Shown here: in pieces, positions 32,242 through 39,244 of the stretch
Layout: every line of letters starts with the position of its first letter
Position numbering within the stretch: the stretch's first letter is position 1
NCBI RefSeq assembly: GCF_016908515.1
Contig: NZ_JAFBEA010000005.1
Span: 221,602 to 285,601 of the forward strand
Length of the DNA stretch: 64,000 nucleotides
Direction: 5' to 3'
Source: Virgibacillus halotolerans
GTDB lineage: Bacteria > Bacillota > Bacilli > Bacillales > Amphibacillaceae
Position numbers and translations under genes: made by a program
The notes under the pieces: generated by a model
The model's database searches: none
The model's input: the letters and a program-made list of their open reading frames with translations, nothing else
What the model was told of the DNA's origin: nothing

Positions 32242-32697
32242 CTACCGCAAACTCCGCTGATTCTGGCGCACCTTTCGCATGTAATCCCGTGTCCTTGGCG
32301 CATGATCTACGTCATTAGCGTCGTAACTCTCCGACCACACAAACGGAGCCTCCGTACCTTTCCGTCTATCTTGCTGACTTGCGCTCATAACCGGATACTC
32401 CACGATCGTCATTTTATCCGGATGGCTCCACCGTAGGTATTCGTCCATACATAAGTCCGCAAGGTTGTGAAGCAACCCCGTATCTTTAAACGGAATCGGC
32501 ACGGTTCCCGGCGAACGTCCCTCCGCCATCGCTTGCGCCACCGCCTCGTCATATTCCTCCGCGTGAGCCAACGCATACCTGTCCGTAGCCTGACGAATCT
32601 CGTCCATCCGTTGCGGTAACGGAAGCGCTCCGGCTTTGGTGGCGGTGCGTATGCGCTCGTAGTCCACTTGTAGTCGCTCTTTGTACGTTAATGTCAT
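32242..32697 (-). CDS. Phage protein of unknown function
   Basis: 151 residues from ATG at 32697, chosen because GAGGAG is eight bases before it. It overlaps the end of the sigma-region-4-like gene by 4 bp. Mostly helical, with DLCMDEYLRWSHPDKMTIVEYP in the second half and an Arg-rich C-terminus. No recognised family. It converges on the + strand metallopeptidase gene, with only 39 bp between. Confidence 0.55.
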   Translation of the reverse strand: MTLTYKERLQVDYERIRTATKAGALPLPQRMDEIRQATDRYALAHAEEYDEAVAQAMAEGRSPGTVPIPFKDTGLLHNLADLCMDEYLRWSHPDKMTIVEYPVMSASQQDRRKGTEAPFVWSESYDANDVDHAPRTRDYMRKVRQNQRSLR

Positions 32698-33038
32698 TTC
32701 GCCATCTCCTCGTCTAGTAACTGCCATCTATCGTAAACCGCGTCAATCCTACGCTCCCCATTCGCCAATACCTCGGAAAGCGTATTCTGCCGCACACCAA
32801 GTCGCCCAGCCGCCTCTGCCTGCGTCAATCCTTCGCCGTATATGAGCGTTAGAGCCTCCGTCTGACGACGTGTCAGCCTGGCGATACTTACGGCTCTATC
32901 GAAGTCTAGTAACACGTCACATGCTCCGTAATCACCGGCATATCGTCGGGAGGATATTTCGTAGTATTGGCGGAGGATGCTTCGGGCTTGTGAGCGTGGT
33001 TGTTTTGTACTTGTATTTGCGCCTGTATTTTCTCCCAT
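32694..33038 (-). CDS. Sigma-70 region 4-like transcription regulator
   Basis: 114 residues. LTRRQTEALTLIYGEGLTQAEAAGRLGVRQNTLSEVLANGERRI is a sigma-70 region 4 helix-turn-helix; there is no region 2, so it is not a full sigma factor. Phages of Bacillota often have such proteins (ArpU/RinA-like) just upstream of the terminase genes to turn on late transcription. GGCGGCG precedes the ATG. The role as late activator is inferred from position. Confidence 0.7.
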   Translation of the reverse strand: MGENTGANTSTKQPRSQARSILRQYYEISSRRYAGDYGACDVLLDFDRAVSIARLTRRQTEALTLIYGEGLTQAEAAGRLGVRQNTLSEVLANGERRIDAVYDRWQLLDEEMAK

Positions 33039-33086
33039 ATAATCGCCGCCTTTCGTGATAACTTCGCCTAATCTTGTATAAAACGC

Positions 33087-33116
33087 TTGTCTTTCGCCAA
33101 TACTTCGTGATATACT
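33087..33116 (+). promoter_or_regulatory. Sigma-A-type promoter for the rightward gene at 33149
   Basis: TTGTCT (33087-33092), an 18-bp spacer and TATACT (33111-33116). CGGAGG follows before the ATG at 33149. Confidence 0.6.
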
Positions 33117-33148
33117 GACTAAAATCGCAATATTACGGAGGTTTCCTT

Positions 33149-33580
33149 ATGAATAACGACAATAGTACCGAAGACATTACGCCAACAAACGCCACAACAT
33201 CGTCAATACTCGACGGATTCGAGTTCGTCCCATCCGACGGCGTTCCCGCAATCAATCTCGACAAGCAACGCCGTTTCTATGTCAACTCGTCCGCCCAGAA
33301 GCTGCTCGGCATCCGTCCATATCAACGCCTAGCCATCCTATATGATCCGAGGGGCCGCTGCCTGGCGATCGCTCGACCGGAGGCTGTCGCCGATATGTCC
33401 GATGCCGCTACGTCTAATTACAACGTGGACAAGCGCTACTATATGAGTGCGCGCAAGTTTGCGGCGATGTACGGATATGACTCCGATAAGGCTCCGTACA
33501 GCTTCGAATATGACCGCGGGAGCAGTGACGGAAAGGTGTTCGTGTTCCGGTTGCGTGGCGCCGATAAGGCGGAAGGTTAG
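33149..33580 (+). CDS. Rightward phage protein of unknown function
   Basis: 143 residues. The first 30 are Thr/Asp/Asn-rich and disordered. The rest is a compact domain with FYVNSSAQKLLGIRPYQRLAILYDPRGRCLAIARPE, which has the feel of a small beta-barrel or AbrB-like DNA-binding fold, but I cannot assign it. ACGGAGG precedes the ATG and a promoter lies 30 bp further up. Its end overlaps the leftward DUF3310 gene by 4 bp. Confidence 0.6.
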   Translation: MNNDNSTEDITPTNATTSSILDGFEFVPSDGVPAINLDKQRRFYVNSSAQKLLGIRPYQRLAILYDPRGRCLAIARPEAVADMSDAATSNYNVDKRYYMSARKFAAMYGYDSDKAPYSFEYDRGSSDGKVFVFRLRGADKAEG

Positions 33581-34038
33581 CGTTTGGATTCCTCCGCCTC
33601 TAGCCGCTCAATCGCAAATTCCAAGTATTTCGCTGCCTTGCGTAAGTCCTCCGTCGGTGTGTCGTGCTTATGCGGTGCGCGCGAGATATATTTGATCGCT
33701 GTACCCGCGCAGTGTGCAACGAACCCATCGTCGTACCCTTGCGTTATCTCCTCGATAATTTCGATAGTTTCGAAGCGTCCGGAATTGTAATGCGGAGGGT
33801 GTGAAACTACGTCGGTTACTTCAACGGCAGCCGATGAAATCCGCTCGAATGCGTCCTCCAAATCTAATACGATATACCCGCTTAGGTACGTCATTAGACG
33901 TTTTCCAGTCAACTGGTTAGCGCGTAATAATCCCGTATCGCAAGTATTTATTACTTCCGCCGTAGCCTCGACTTCATCCCCGTTATATCTCGTAATCTTA
34001 ATGACATCCCCTACGCTAAATCCATATATATTCGTCAT
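33577..34038 (-). CDS. DUF3310 protein with N-terminal SH3-like segment
   Basis: 153 residues from ATG at 34038 (AAAGGGGACG in front). The N-terminal half (IYGFSVGDVIKITRYNGDEVEATAEV) looks like the SH3/KOW-type units of two other proteins in this phage. The C-terminal 80 residues are a DUF3310 domain: SHPPHYNSGRFETIEIIEEI...AIKYISRAPHKHDTPTEDLRKAAKYLEFAIERL, common in phages and sometimes annotated as nucleotide kinase-like, without firm evidence. Confidence 0.8.
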   Translation of the reverse strand: MTNIYGFSVGDVIKITRYNGDEVEATAEVINTCDTGLLRANQLTGKRLMTYLSGYIVLDLEDAFERISSAAVEVTDVVSHPPHYNSGRFETIEIIEEITQGYDDGFVAHCAGTAIKYISRAPHKHDTPTEDLRKAAKYLEFAIERLEAEESKR

Positions 34039-34055
34039 TTTAACGTCCCCTTTCG

Positions 34056-34301
34056 TCATTTACGTCCCATATGCGCCTTATATACCGCAACCAACCGCCT
34101 TAACGACTCCATCTCGTCTGCTGCCATTACGTCGGAACATTGCGAACCACTCTCGACCAATCCCGCAAATACCGCGTCTATGCCTGCGGTGTCGTCCGGG
34201 TCAATTGCGATGAAGTCCCGGAGGTAGTCCGCCTTGTATTCGTAGTTGAATGGCGGTAATGTGAACGATGCTTGCGGACCGTGTTCGCCGTGACTACTCA
34301 T
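34056..34301 (-). CDS. Phage protein of unknown function (81 aa)
   Basis: ATG at 34301 overlaps the end of the upstream gene. Product starts MSSHGEHGPQASFTLPPF and has an acidic middle; no recognised family. The ribosome binding site (GGGTAGTG) is weak and coupling to the upstream gene is likely. Confidence 0.5.
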   Translation of the reverse strand: MSSHGEHGPQASFTLPPFNYEYKADYLRDFIAIDPDDTAGIDAVFAGLVESGSQCSDVMAADEMESLRRLVAVYKAHMGRK

Positions 34302-35136
34302 CGGCACTACCCGTAATAACACGCGCGACCGTGCGTCCATCTAATTTAACCGATATTTCACTGTCCGTTAGCTTTTCCGCAAATTGTGACGTAGAAGTCA
34401 GCGCCTGCCCCGCCTTGTAGTCAGCGTCGTTCACGCGCTTCTCTAGTTCCGCAACCTTGCGCGTTAGGCGGATTACGAGGTCTACTAAGTCCGGCTGGGA
34501 TTCCGTCGGTGCGTCCGCCGTTGGTTCGTCGATTACCGGCTCGAGTACGATATACTCGTCGTAACTAATATATCCGATATTATTCGGGCCGTTTTCTGTC
34601 TTTGCGGAATTAACGTAGACCCCCGAATTACCTACCTCATCGACTGTAAGTACGTCACCGACTGAATATTTCCCACCCGTCATTACCGCACCGATAATAA
34701 GAATATTCCCGCCAATCTCCACCTCAATATCTTCGACTAAGCGATAACGCTCGCCATTGTGCCGGATGATTCCCGTTGGGGATAGCGTTTTGTAAAAGGA
34801 TCGAGTATATTCTCCGTTATATTCTCCCGCCAATGTATCTACATTTACGTCCCCATCGTCGTGTGTTTTAGTAACCTTGCAGATACGTCCAGTACTGCTT
34901 ACTACGTAATCACCAACGCGGGCTCTCCCGCCTCTCGCGCCAATCACCGCATATTCCCGCTCGATCCCGCCTAATTCCTCGTCTGCGATGTAGTGTCGAT
35001 TTGATTCGCTAATGCTCGTACCCATATTATCGCTCCCTTTCGAATAATCAGGTTCCATTGTCGATGCTCCCGCAAGTATTTTCATAGCACGGTCAAATAG
35101 TCCTATATCGTCGCCGATTCTATCGTGTCTAATCAA
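34294..35136 (-). CDS. Multi-domain SH3/KOW-like phage protein, paralogue of 47572-49161
   Basis: 280 residues. Units such as VGDYVVSSTGRICKVTKTHDD and GAVMTGGKYSVGDVLTVDEV resemble small SH3/KOW beta-barrels, and the second is nearly repeated in the larger protein at 47572-49161 (ASSGEYAVGDVLTVEEV). A coiled coil (LVIRLTRKVAELEKRVNDADY) follows. Two starts have good binding sites: TTG at 35136 (GGAGGTG) and ATG at 35025 (AAAGGGAG), so two forms may be made. Function unknown. Confidence 0.65.
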   Translation of the reverse strand: MIRHDRIGDDIGLFDRAMKILAGASTMEPDYSKGSDNMGTSISESNRHYIADEELGGIEREYAVIGARGGRARVGDYVVSSTGRICKVTKTHDDGDVNVDTLAGEYNGEYTRSFYKTLSPTGIIRHNGERYRLVEDIEVEIGGNILIIGAVMTGGKYSVGDVLTVDEVGNSGVYVNSAKTENGPNNIGYISYDEYIVLEPVIDEPTADAPTESQPDLVDLVIRLTRKVAELEKRVNDADYKAGQALTSTSQFAEKLTDSEISVKLDGRTVARVITGSADE

Positions 35137-35851
35137 TTACCGTCACCTCCGCGTCTTGCCTGCCGAACTCTACCGCTTCATCCGTAGATTCCACTAGAAT
35201 GTCTATACGCCCATGTCCGATATTTCCTCCCGTATCTTCCGCCACCGCCTCAAACGACTGTCCTCCGGTACTAACGCTTACTGTAGAACCGAGTGGAATC
35301 TGCGTAGGATCTACCGCAATTACTCGCTTACCTTCGTGATATATCCCGCCAGTTACGTCAATTCCCGTAGCAGTGACGCCTGTACATCCGGTATCACAAT
35401 GCGCCGTATAAGCCGTAGCCTCCATCGTCATAGCTTCCGTATGTCCCAAAGGAACAACGCCAGACCTATCAGCGCCAGTATCACGATCACTGCTACGGCT
35501 AACATCGATGTCAGTGCGACCATTCTTCCGATTACTTGTATCGCTATATCGAGTTTCTCCGCCATCAGATTCCGCCTCCTTACGTTTGTCTAATTCCGTC
35601 CGTAGTTCGTCGTTTTCACGCTGTAATTTCTCTATATCGTCCGCTAGTGCATCGTACAAGTCCTCGGTAACTTCGACTTCCGCCTCTAAAGATTCGTTAT
35701 CCTCCACCAACCTGTCCGCCTCTGCCTTTGCGCCAGTTTTATCGTCGATGTACGCCGGGTAGTCCGGAGGTTCTTCGAGGCAGGGCGCAAATAACGTACA
35801 GGCTACCGCTAGTTCTGTGATTAGTGCGATATTATCCGTCCTTTCCGACAA
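35129..35851 (-). CDS. 3D-domain (YuiC/lytic transglycosylase-like) protein with coiled coil
   Basis: About 233-240 residues. A short hydrophobic N-terminus (ALITELAVACTLFAPC) could be a signal or lipoprotein peptide, then a coiled coil (residues about 45-90) and a low-complexity linker. The last 100 residues are a 3D domain: MEATAYTAHCDTGCTGVTATG, VIAVDPTQIPLGS and EDTGG..GRIDIL carry the three conserved Asp of MltA-like enzymes acting on peptidoglycan. TTG at 35851 has no binding site; AAAGGA is placed eight bases before ATC at 35830, a possible AUC start. It overlaps thyX. Confidence 0.75.
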   Translation of the reverse strand: MSERTDNIALITELAVACTLFAPCLEEPPDYPAYIDDKTGAKAEADRLVEDNESLEAEVEVTEDLYDALADDIEKLQRENDELRTELDKRKEAESDGGETRYSDTSNRKNGRTDIDVSRSSDRDTGADRSGVVPLGHTEAMTMEATAYTAHCDTGCTGVTATGIDVTGGIYHEGKRVIAVDPTQIPLGSTVSVSTGGQSFEAVAEDTGGNIGHGRIDILVESTDEAVEFGRQDAEVTVID

Positions 35852-36530
35852 GTGCGTCGATTGATTCCGGGAAGTGTGGGCGCGCTAATTCGAGTACAGC
35901 CTTCGCATACTGCTGAAATTCGTATTGACTATCAGATGCCAGTCGCTGATTTAACAGATGGCATACCGCCTGTAATGATGCCGACCAATACCATCGAATA
36001 TACATCGCATATGCCGGTAAGAATAGTCGCGCTTGCTCTGGAGCTACTCCACGAGCCATTGCCTCCCCGTATAACTGCTCGCCACGTAGTATATAGTCGA
36101 ATAGTTCCTCGGTTAAATACGTTCCTTCCGACTCGTCAATGGGAACGCCACTGCCTTGCTTCGAGTTCTCCGGCTTACTTCGCCATTCGTCAGCATAAGG
36201 GACGTGAAATGTCGGTTCCTCCGTGACATACCGTCTACTTGACTCGTTGTGCGCATTGAACGAATGGTCGCTACCTATGACGTGCTTATGCCACTGCCTG
36301 GCGATCATTAAAGGCGCGTATATTTCGAATTGCAGGAATGCATGGCGGAAAGGACTCGAATGCCCTTCTCTCGCCAAGAAGGCGATTAATCTACGGTCAC
36401 CATCCGTTAATTCTTCCGACTTTTTGTCGTAGCTGACGCGCGCTGCGTTTACTACGGATAAGTCCGTACCCATTACGTCATGGAGGATTACGTAACCTGT
36501 ATCGTCTAACACGTTGATTTTATTCGTCAA
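35832..36530 (-). CDS. thyX: FAD-dependent thymidylate synthase ThyX
   Basis: 232 residues. ThyX makes dTMP from dUMP with methylenetetrahydrofolate and FAD/NADPH. HSSPFRHAFLQFEI, RQWHKH and SFNAHNESSRRY (the RHR-type motif is degenerate here but the SxNxxSxR part is intact) and ARLFLPAYAMYIRWYWSASLQAVCHLLNQR are typical. TTG start after AGGAGG. It follows dUTPase, its substrate-producing partner, in the same operon. Confidence 0.93.
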   Translation of the reverse strand: MTNKINVLDDTGYVILHDVMGTDLSVVNAARVSYDKKSEELTDGDRRLIAFLAREGHSSPFRHAFLQFEIYAPLMIARQWHKHVIGSDHSFNAHNESSRRYVTEEPTFHVPYADEWRSKPENSKQGSGVPIDESEGTYLTEELFDYILRGEQLYGEAMARGVAPEQARLFLPAYAMYIRWYWSASLQAVCHLLNQRLASDSQYEFQQYAKAVLELARPHFPESIDALVGKDG

Positions 36531-36713
36531 TTATTCGTCCTCCTTATTCCGGTAATGATCGATTAAAAATTTTATAAATAATCCGTATATATCAAGCGAC
36601 TTAAGCACCTTACCGATTCCCCAAGTTATCCCTAGGCACGCAATCGCTAATACGCATATTGTTCCGGATAAGATAATCGTATAAGCTACGAAAGATACGA
36701 TAGCACTGAACAT
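36531..36713 (-). CDS. Small membrane protein (60 aa)
   Basis: One long hydrophobic segment (SFVAYTIILSGTICVLAIACLGITWGIG) followed by a polar C-terminus ending in NKEDE. It lies tightly between thyX and dut, with one base or less between genes. GGGAGGACGA precedes the ATG. Function unknown. Confidence 0.6.
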   Translation of the reverse strand: MFSAIVSFVAYTIILSGTICVLAIACLGITWGIGKVLKSLDIYGLFIKFLIDHYRNKEDE

Positions 36714-37349
36714 CTAATCGTCCTCCCTTACGCCACTGCTCCCGAATCCACCGGTACCGCGCTTAGTCTCCGTCAAATCCCCGTCAATCTCAACGGCGGA
36801 TACTTGCGGTAAGTATTGGACGACTAGTTGGGCGATGCGGTCGCTTTTGCGGATAAGGCAGGAGTGGGAAAATACAAGATCATCAGACTTGTATATGGTA
36901 CCGTCTTCGTTGGTAATGATGTTACCTTTAGGGCCAAGAAGTACCCTGCTATTAGCCTTCTCATACATTGGAATGAAGTCCGCTTTATTCTCTACAATAA
37001 CCCCAATGTTTCCAATATACTCGTTATCAACAGTACCGAGATGAACTTGAACAAATCCCCTTGATGTGATACCACTTCTCGGTCTAACCTGCGCTTCCAT
37101 ACCCTCCGGCAACTGTACGGCAACCCCCGTAGATACAACCGCAGTCTCTCCGGGATGTATAACAACGTCCTCTGCTGCGTACAAATCAAATCCGGAGTCT
37201 GTTGCGTGGGCTTTCGTCGGGATAATCGCGTCACTTGTTAGTCGTTTAAATCCGACAACAGGCTTATCGTCCGCCAATCTCCTCAGTACCTCGTGGTTAT
37301 CCCGTATAGTTTCCTCGATTAATTCCTTGCCCGTTGTAAATTTCGCCAT
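36714..37349 (-). CDS. dut: dUTP diphosphatase (trimeric dUTPase)
   Basis: 211 residues. It hydrolyses dUTP to dUMP, feeding ThyX. All five motifs are visible: DSGFDLYA (1), RPRSG (2), GTVDNEYIG (3), RIAQLVV (4) and RGTGGFGSSG (5). About 35 extra N-terminal residues and an insertion between motifs 3 and 4 make it longer than the usual 140-150. AAGGAGT precedes the ATG. Confidence 0.93.
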   Translation of the reverse strand: MAKFTTGKELIEETIRDNHEVLRRLADDKPVVGFKRLTSDAIIPTKAHATDSGFDLYAAEDVVIHPGETAVVSTGVAVQLPEGMEAQVRPRSGITSRGFVQVHLGTVDNEYIGNIGVIVENKADFIPMYEKANSRVLLGPKGNIITNEDGTIYKSDDLVFSHSCLIRKSDRIAQLVVQYLPQVSAVEIDGDLTETKRGTGGFGSSGVREDD

Positions 37350-37350
37350 A

Positions 37351-37671
37351 TTACTTCGACTCCTTCTCGATATATTTCATCGCGTTACTCCGCGCCTCTT
37401 CTAACGTATCTCCTCCGAATACTTCCGTACCTCCGTCTGGATTCCTCACCTCTGCGACATATACCGATTCACCGTCTACCTTCGCAGTGTATACGGATAT
37501 TTCGTAGGATTTGGTAGCCGATTCGCTGTCCGCCAGCATGTCCTTTACGGCGGATAATATTACGGCTAGTATTAGACATCCGACTCCAAACCGGCTAATC
37601 TCGAAGCCACCCGTAAAAGCAATGAATATTCCGATCCACAGTAACGCTAGTATTCCGTTTGCTATTCGCAT
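37351..37671 (-). CDS. Membrane protein with small C-terminal domain
   Basis: 106 residues: two hydrophobic segments (GILALLWIGIFIAFTGGF and GVGCLILAVILSAV) then a small alpha/beta domain (YEISVYTAKVDGESVYVAEVRNPDGGTEVFGGDTLEEARSNA). The domain resembles short HicB/Tad-like beta sheets but I cannot assign it. The gene overlaps the metallopeptidase-like gene by 10 bp. Confidence 0.6.
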   Translation of the reverse strand: MRIANGILALLWIGIFIAFTGGFEISRFGVGCLILAVILSAVKDMLADSESATKSYEISVYTAKVDGESVYVAEVRNPDGGTEVFGGDTLEEARSNAMKYIEKESK

Positions 37672-37976
37672 GACTTCGACTCCTTCCGCATAAATCCGAA
37701 ATCATTGTCCCGCAATGTTGACGCCAGTACCTTCGCTATGCGGTTCGCCTGTTCTTCCGTGTGATCATCGAAACCTGCTTCGAACAATATTCCGTGTGTC
37801 ATTTCGTGAATCAACGTATCTAGCGTCTTGCTTTCGCTAAGGGATTCCTCAAGGCTTATTGCAGTGTTTCCGTAATCAATTTCGCCCCAATTTCCTTGAC
37901 CAGACGCCAATCCACTTACGGAGTTTACGGCGTAATCGTTCGCTCCTATTCGAAGTGATTTTGGCAAGTTTTCCAT
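37662..37976 (-). CDS. Small metallopeptidase-like phage protein (HExxH)
   Basis: 104 residues with LIHEMTHGILFEAGFDDHTEEQANRIAKVL near residue 58; HEMTH is the zinc-binding motif and the Glu in TEEQANR a plausible third ligand. Similar short proteins accompany PhoH and RNR genes in phages. Start overlaps the stop of phoH by one base. Activity not certain. Confidence 0.75.
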   Translation of the reverse strand: MENLPKSLRIGANDYAVNSVSGLASGQGNWGEIDYGNTAISLEESLSESKTLDTLIHEMTHGILFEAGFDDHTEEQANRIAKVLASTLRDNDFGFMRKESKSCE

Positions 37977-38701
37977 TACACCGACTCCTTTCTGGTAATC
38001 TCCCGAATAGTCTCGTCAACATTATCGGCATGATTACTGAACCAACCACGGTAATTCGTCTCTAGCTTATGACGGACAGCCCGCTCACCTTCGAAATGCT
38101 TCATATAGATATCGAACGGAGTCATTCCGGCATACCGTCTTAACCGCTGATTATCGACCTGCTTATTTGATCCTGTCGTGACAATCTTCGAAGTATCCGT
38201 TGGACGCGTGTATACCGTTCTTAATTCGTGCAAGTCGAAATTCTGCGCCTCGTCGATAATGATGAACGACCTGTCCCACGTAATACCTCGTGCATATGAC
38301 GATGTTAACGGAACAACTTTCGGTATATTTCCGTTATCTGTTGACGACCATTCCTCGAATGTTCCGGGATTGACGTATTCCAACGCCTCAGCCAGCGGTG
38401 ACATGTACGGTGCATCCTTCTCTCCGTTGTCTCCCGGTAGGAATCCTTGATCGCGGACAGGTACGGCATTTCGGATATAGATGATGCGGTCGTATTCCTC
38501 GTTTAGTACCGCGTAGGCTCCGGCGAGTACCGCAAGGACAGTCTTACCTGTCCCCGCAGGACTTTCGCAGAATACGCCTTGTACGAGATCGGGTGACGTC
38601 CACAGCGACTGCATATATGCATACTGGTGTCGGTCGGATAGTACGTTGAAACCTCGTTCGTTCAACCATTTCCAGCGAATATCTCCGTATTTGTTTCCCA
38701 T
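37976..38701 (-). CDS. phoH: PhoH-like ATPase
   Basis: 241 residues. FCESPAGTGKT (Walker A) and SFIIIDEAQN (Walker B) with RIIYIRNAVPVRDQGFLPG and VTTGSNKQ are hallmarks of the PhoH family, a probable RNA helicase/ATPase frequent in phages. The C-terminal NYRGWFSNHAD-region is shorter than in host PhoH. In the nucleotide metabolism cluster. Confidence 0.9.
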   Translation of the reverse strand: MGNKYGDIRWKWLNERGFNVLSDRHQYAYMQSLWTSPDLVQGVFCESPAGTGKTVLAVLAGAYAVLNEEYDRIIYIRNAVPVRDQGFLPGDNGEKDAPYMSPLAEALEYVNPGTFEEWSSTDNGNIPKVVPLTSSYARGITWDRSFIIIDEAQNFDLHELRTVYTRPTDTSKIVTTGSNKQVDNQRLRRYAGMTPFDIYMKHFEGERAVRHKLETNYRGWFSNHADNVDETIREITRKESV

Positions 38702-38720
38702 CGAATCGCCTCCGTTTTAA

Positions 38721-38921
38721 TTATTTGAAAAAGTCGTGGTCGAAATCCCGGTCAATACTGCGCTTCAACTTTACTATTCCGATGACATACAGCGTTAATA
38801 CGATAACGTATATCACTGCGCTTATAATTAGCGGCAGGAATACGAGCCACCAACTCCACGCAATAACGCCTATTAGCTTCAATACTACGAATACAATCGT
38901 CAATACTTCTAAAATACCCAT
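38721..38921 (-). CDS. Small membrane protein (66 aa)
   Basis: Two hydrophobic segments (LTIVFVVLKLIGVIAWSWWL and FLPLIISAVIYVIVLTLYVIGIV) and a basic-acidic C-terminus (KLKRSIDRDFDHDF). GGAGGCGG precedes the ATG. Unknown function. Confidence 0.6.
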   Translation of the reverse strand: MGILEVLTIVFVVLKLIGVIAWSWWLVFLPLIISAVIYVIVLTLYVIGIVKLKRSIDRDFDHDFFK

Positions 38922-38940
38922 TTTACCGCCTCCGTTTGTT

Positions 38941-39165
38941 TTAGTGATACTTCCGATAACGTTTCGTAACCTCGCGCTCGAATTCGACTAAATCACGTAG
39001 TTTCATGTTCTTCTTATCCGCCAGTTTCTTCGACATTTCTTCCAAATAAGCCGCGTACACTGCTTCGTCTGCTAGGCGTTTTAATTCCGCCTCTATCTTA
39101 TCTGCGAGTGAGGCTGATTTGGACTCCGCCTTTCTTACGAACAGGTTCCGTAATTTACGTAACAT
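38941..39165 (-). CDS. Small helical phage protein (74 aa)
   Basis: Charged and helical throughout (SASLADKIEAELKRLADEAVYAAYLEEMSKKL). It is the first gene after the promoter-like element at 39175-39216, whose last bases run into its ribosome binding site. Unknown function. Confidence 0.6.
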   Translation of the reverse strand: MLRKLRNLFVRKAESKSASLADKIEAELKRLADEAVYAAYLEEMSKKLADKKNMKLRDLVEFEREVTKRYRKYH

Positions 39166-39174
39166 GTTATCACC

Positions 39175-39216
39175 GCCTTATACTTCTATATACGCAGATT
39201 GTCCGAGGAGTTAGGC
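39175..39216 (-). promoter_or_regulatory. 42-bp phage promoter-like element, copy A
   Basis: On the minus strand: GCCTAAC at the start, TGCGTATATA in the middle and GTATAAGGC at the end, with exactly 42 bp in all, as in copies B and C. If TATATA is the -10 box, CCTAAC stands at -35 with a 17-bp spacer. It is placed just upstream of the gene at 38941-39165 and would transcribe the PhoH-dUTPase-ThyX block. Confidence 0.7.
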
Positions 39217-39244
39217 GTTTTAATCGAAAATAAAATCCTCGTCA

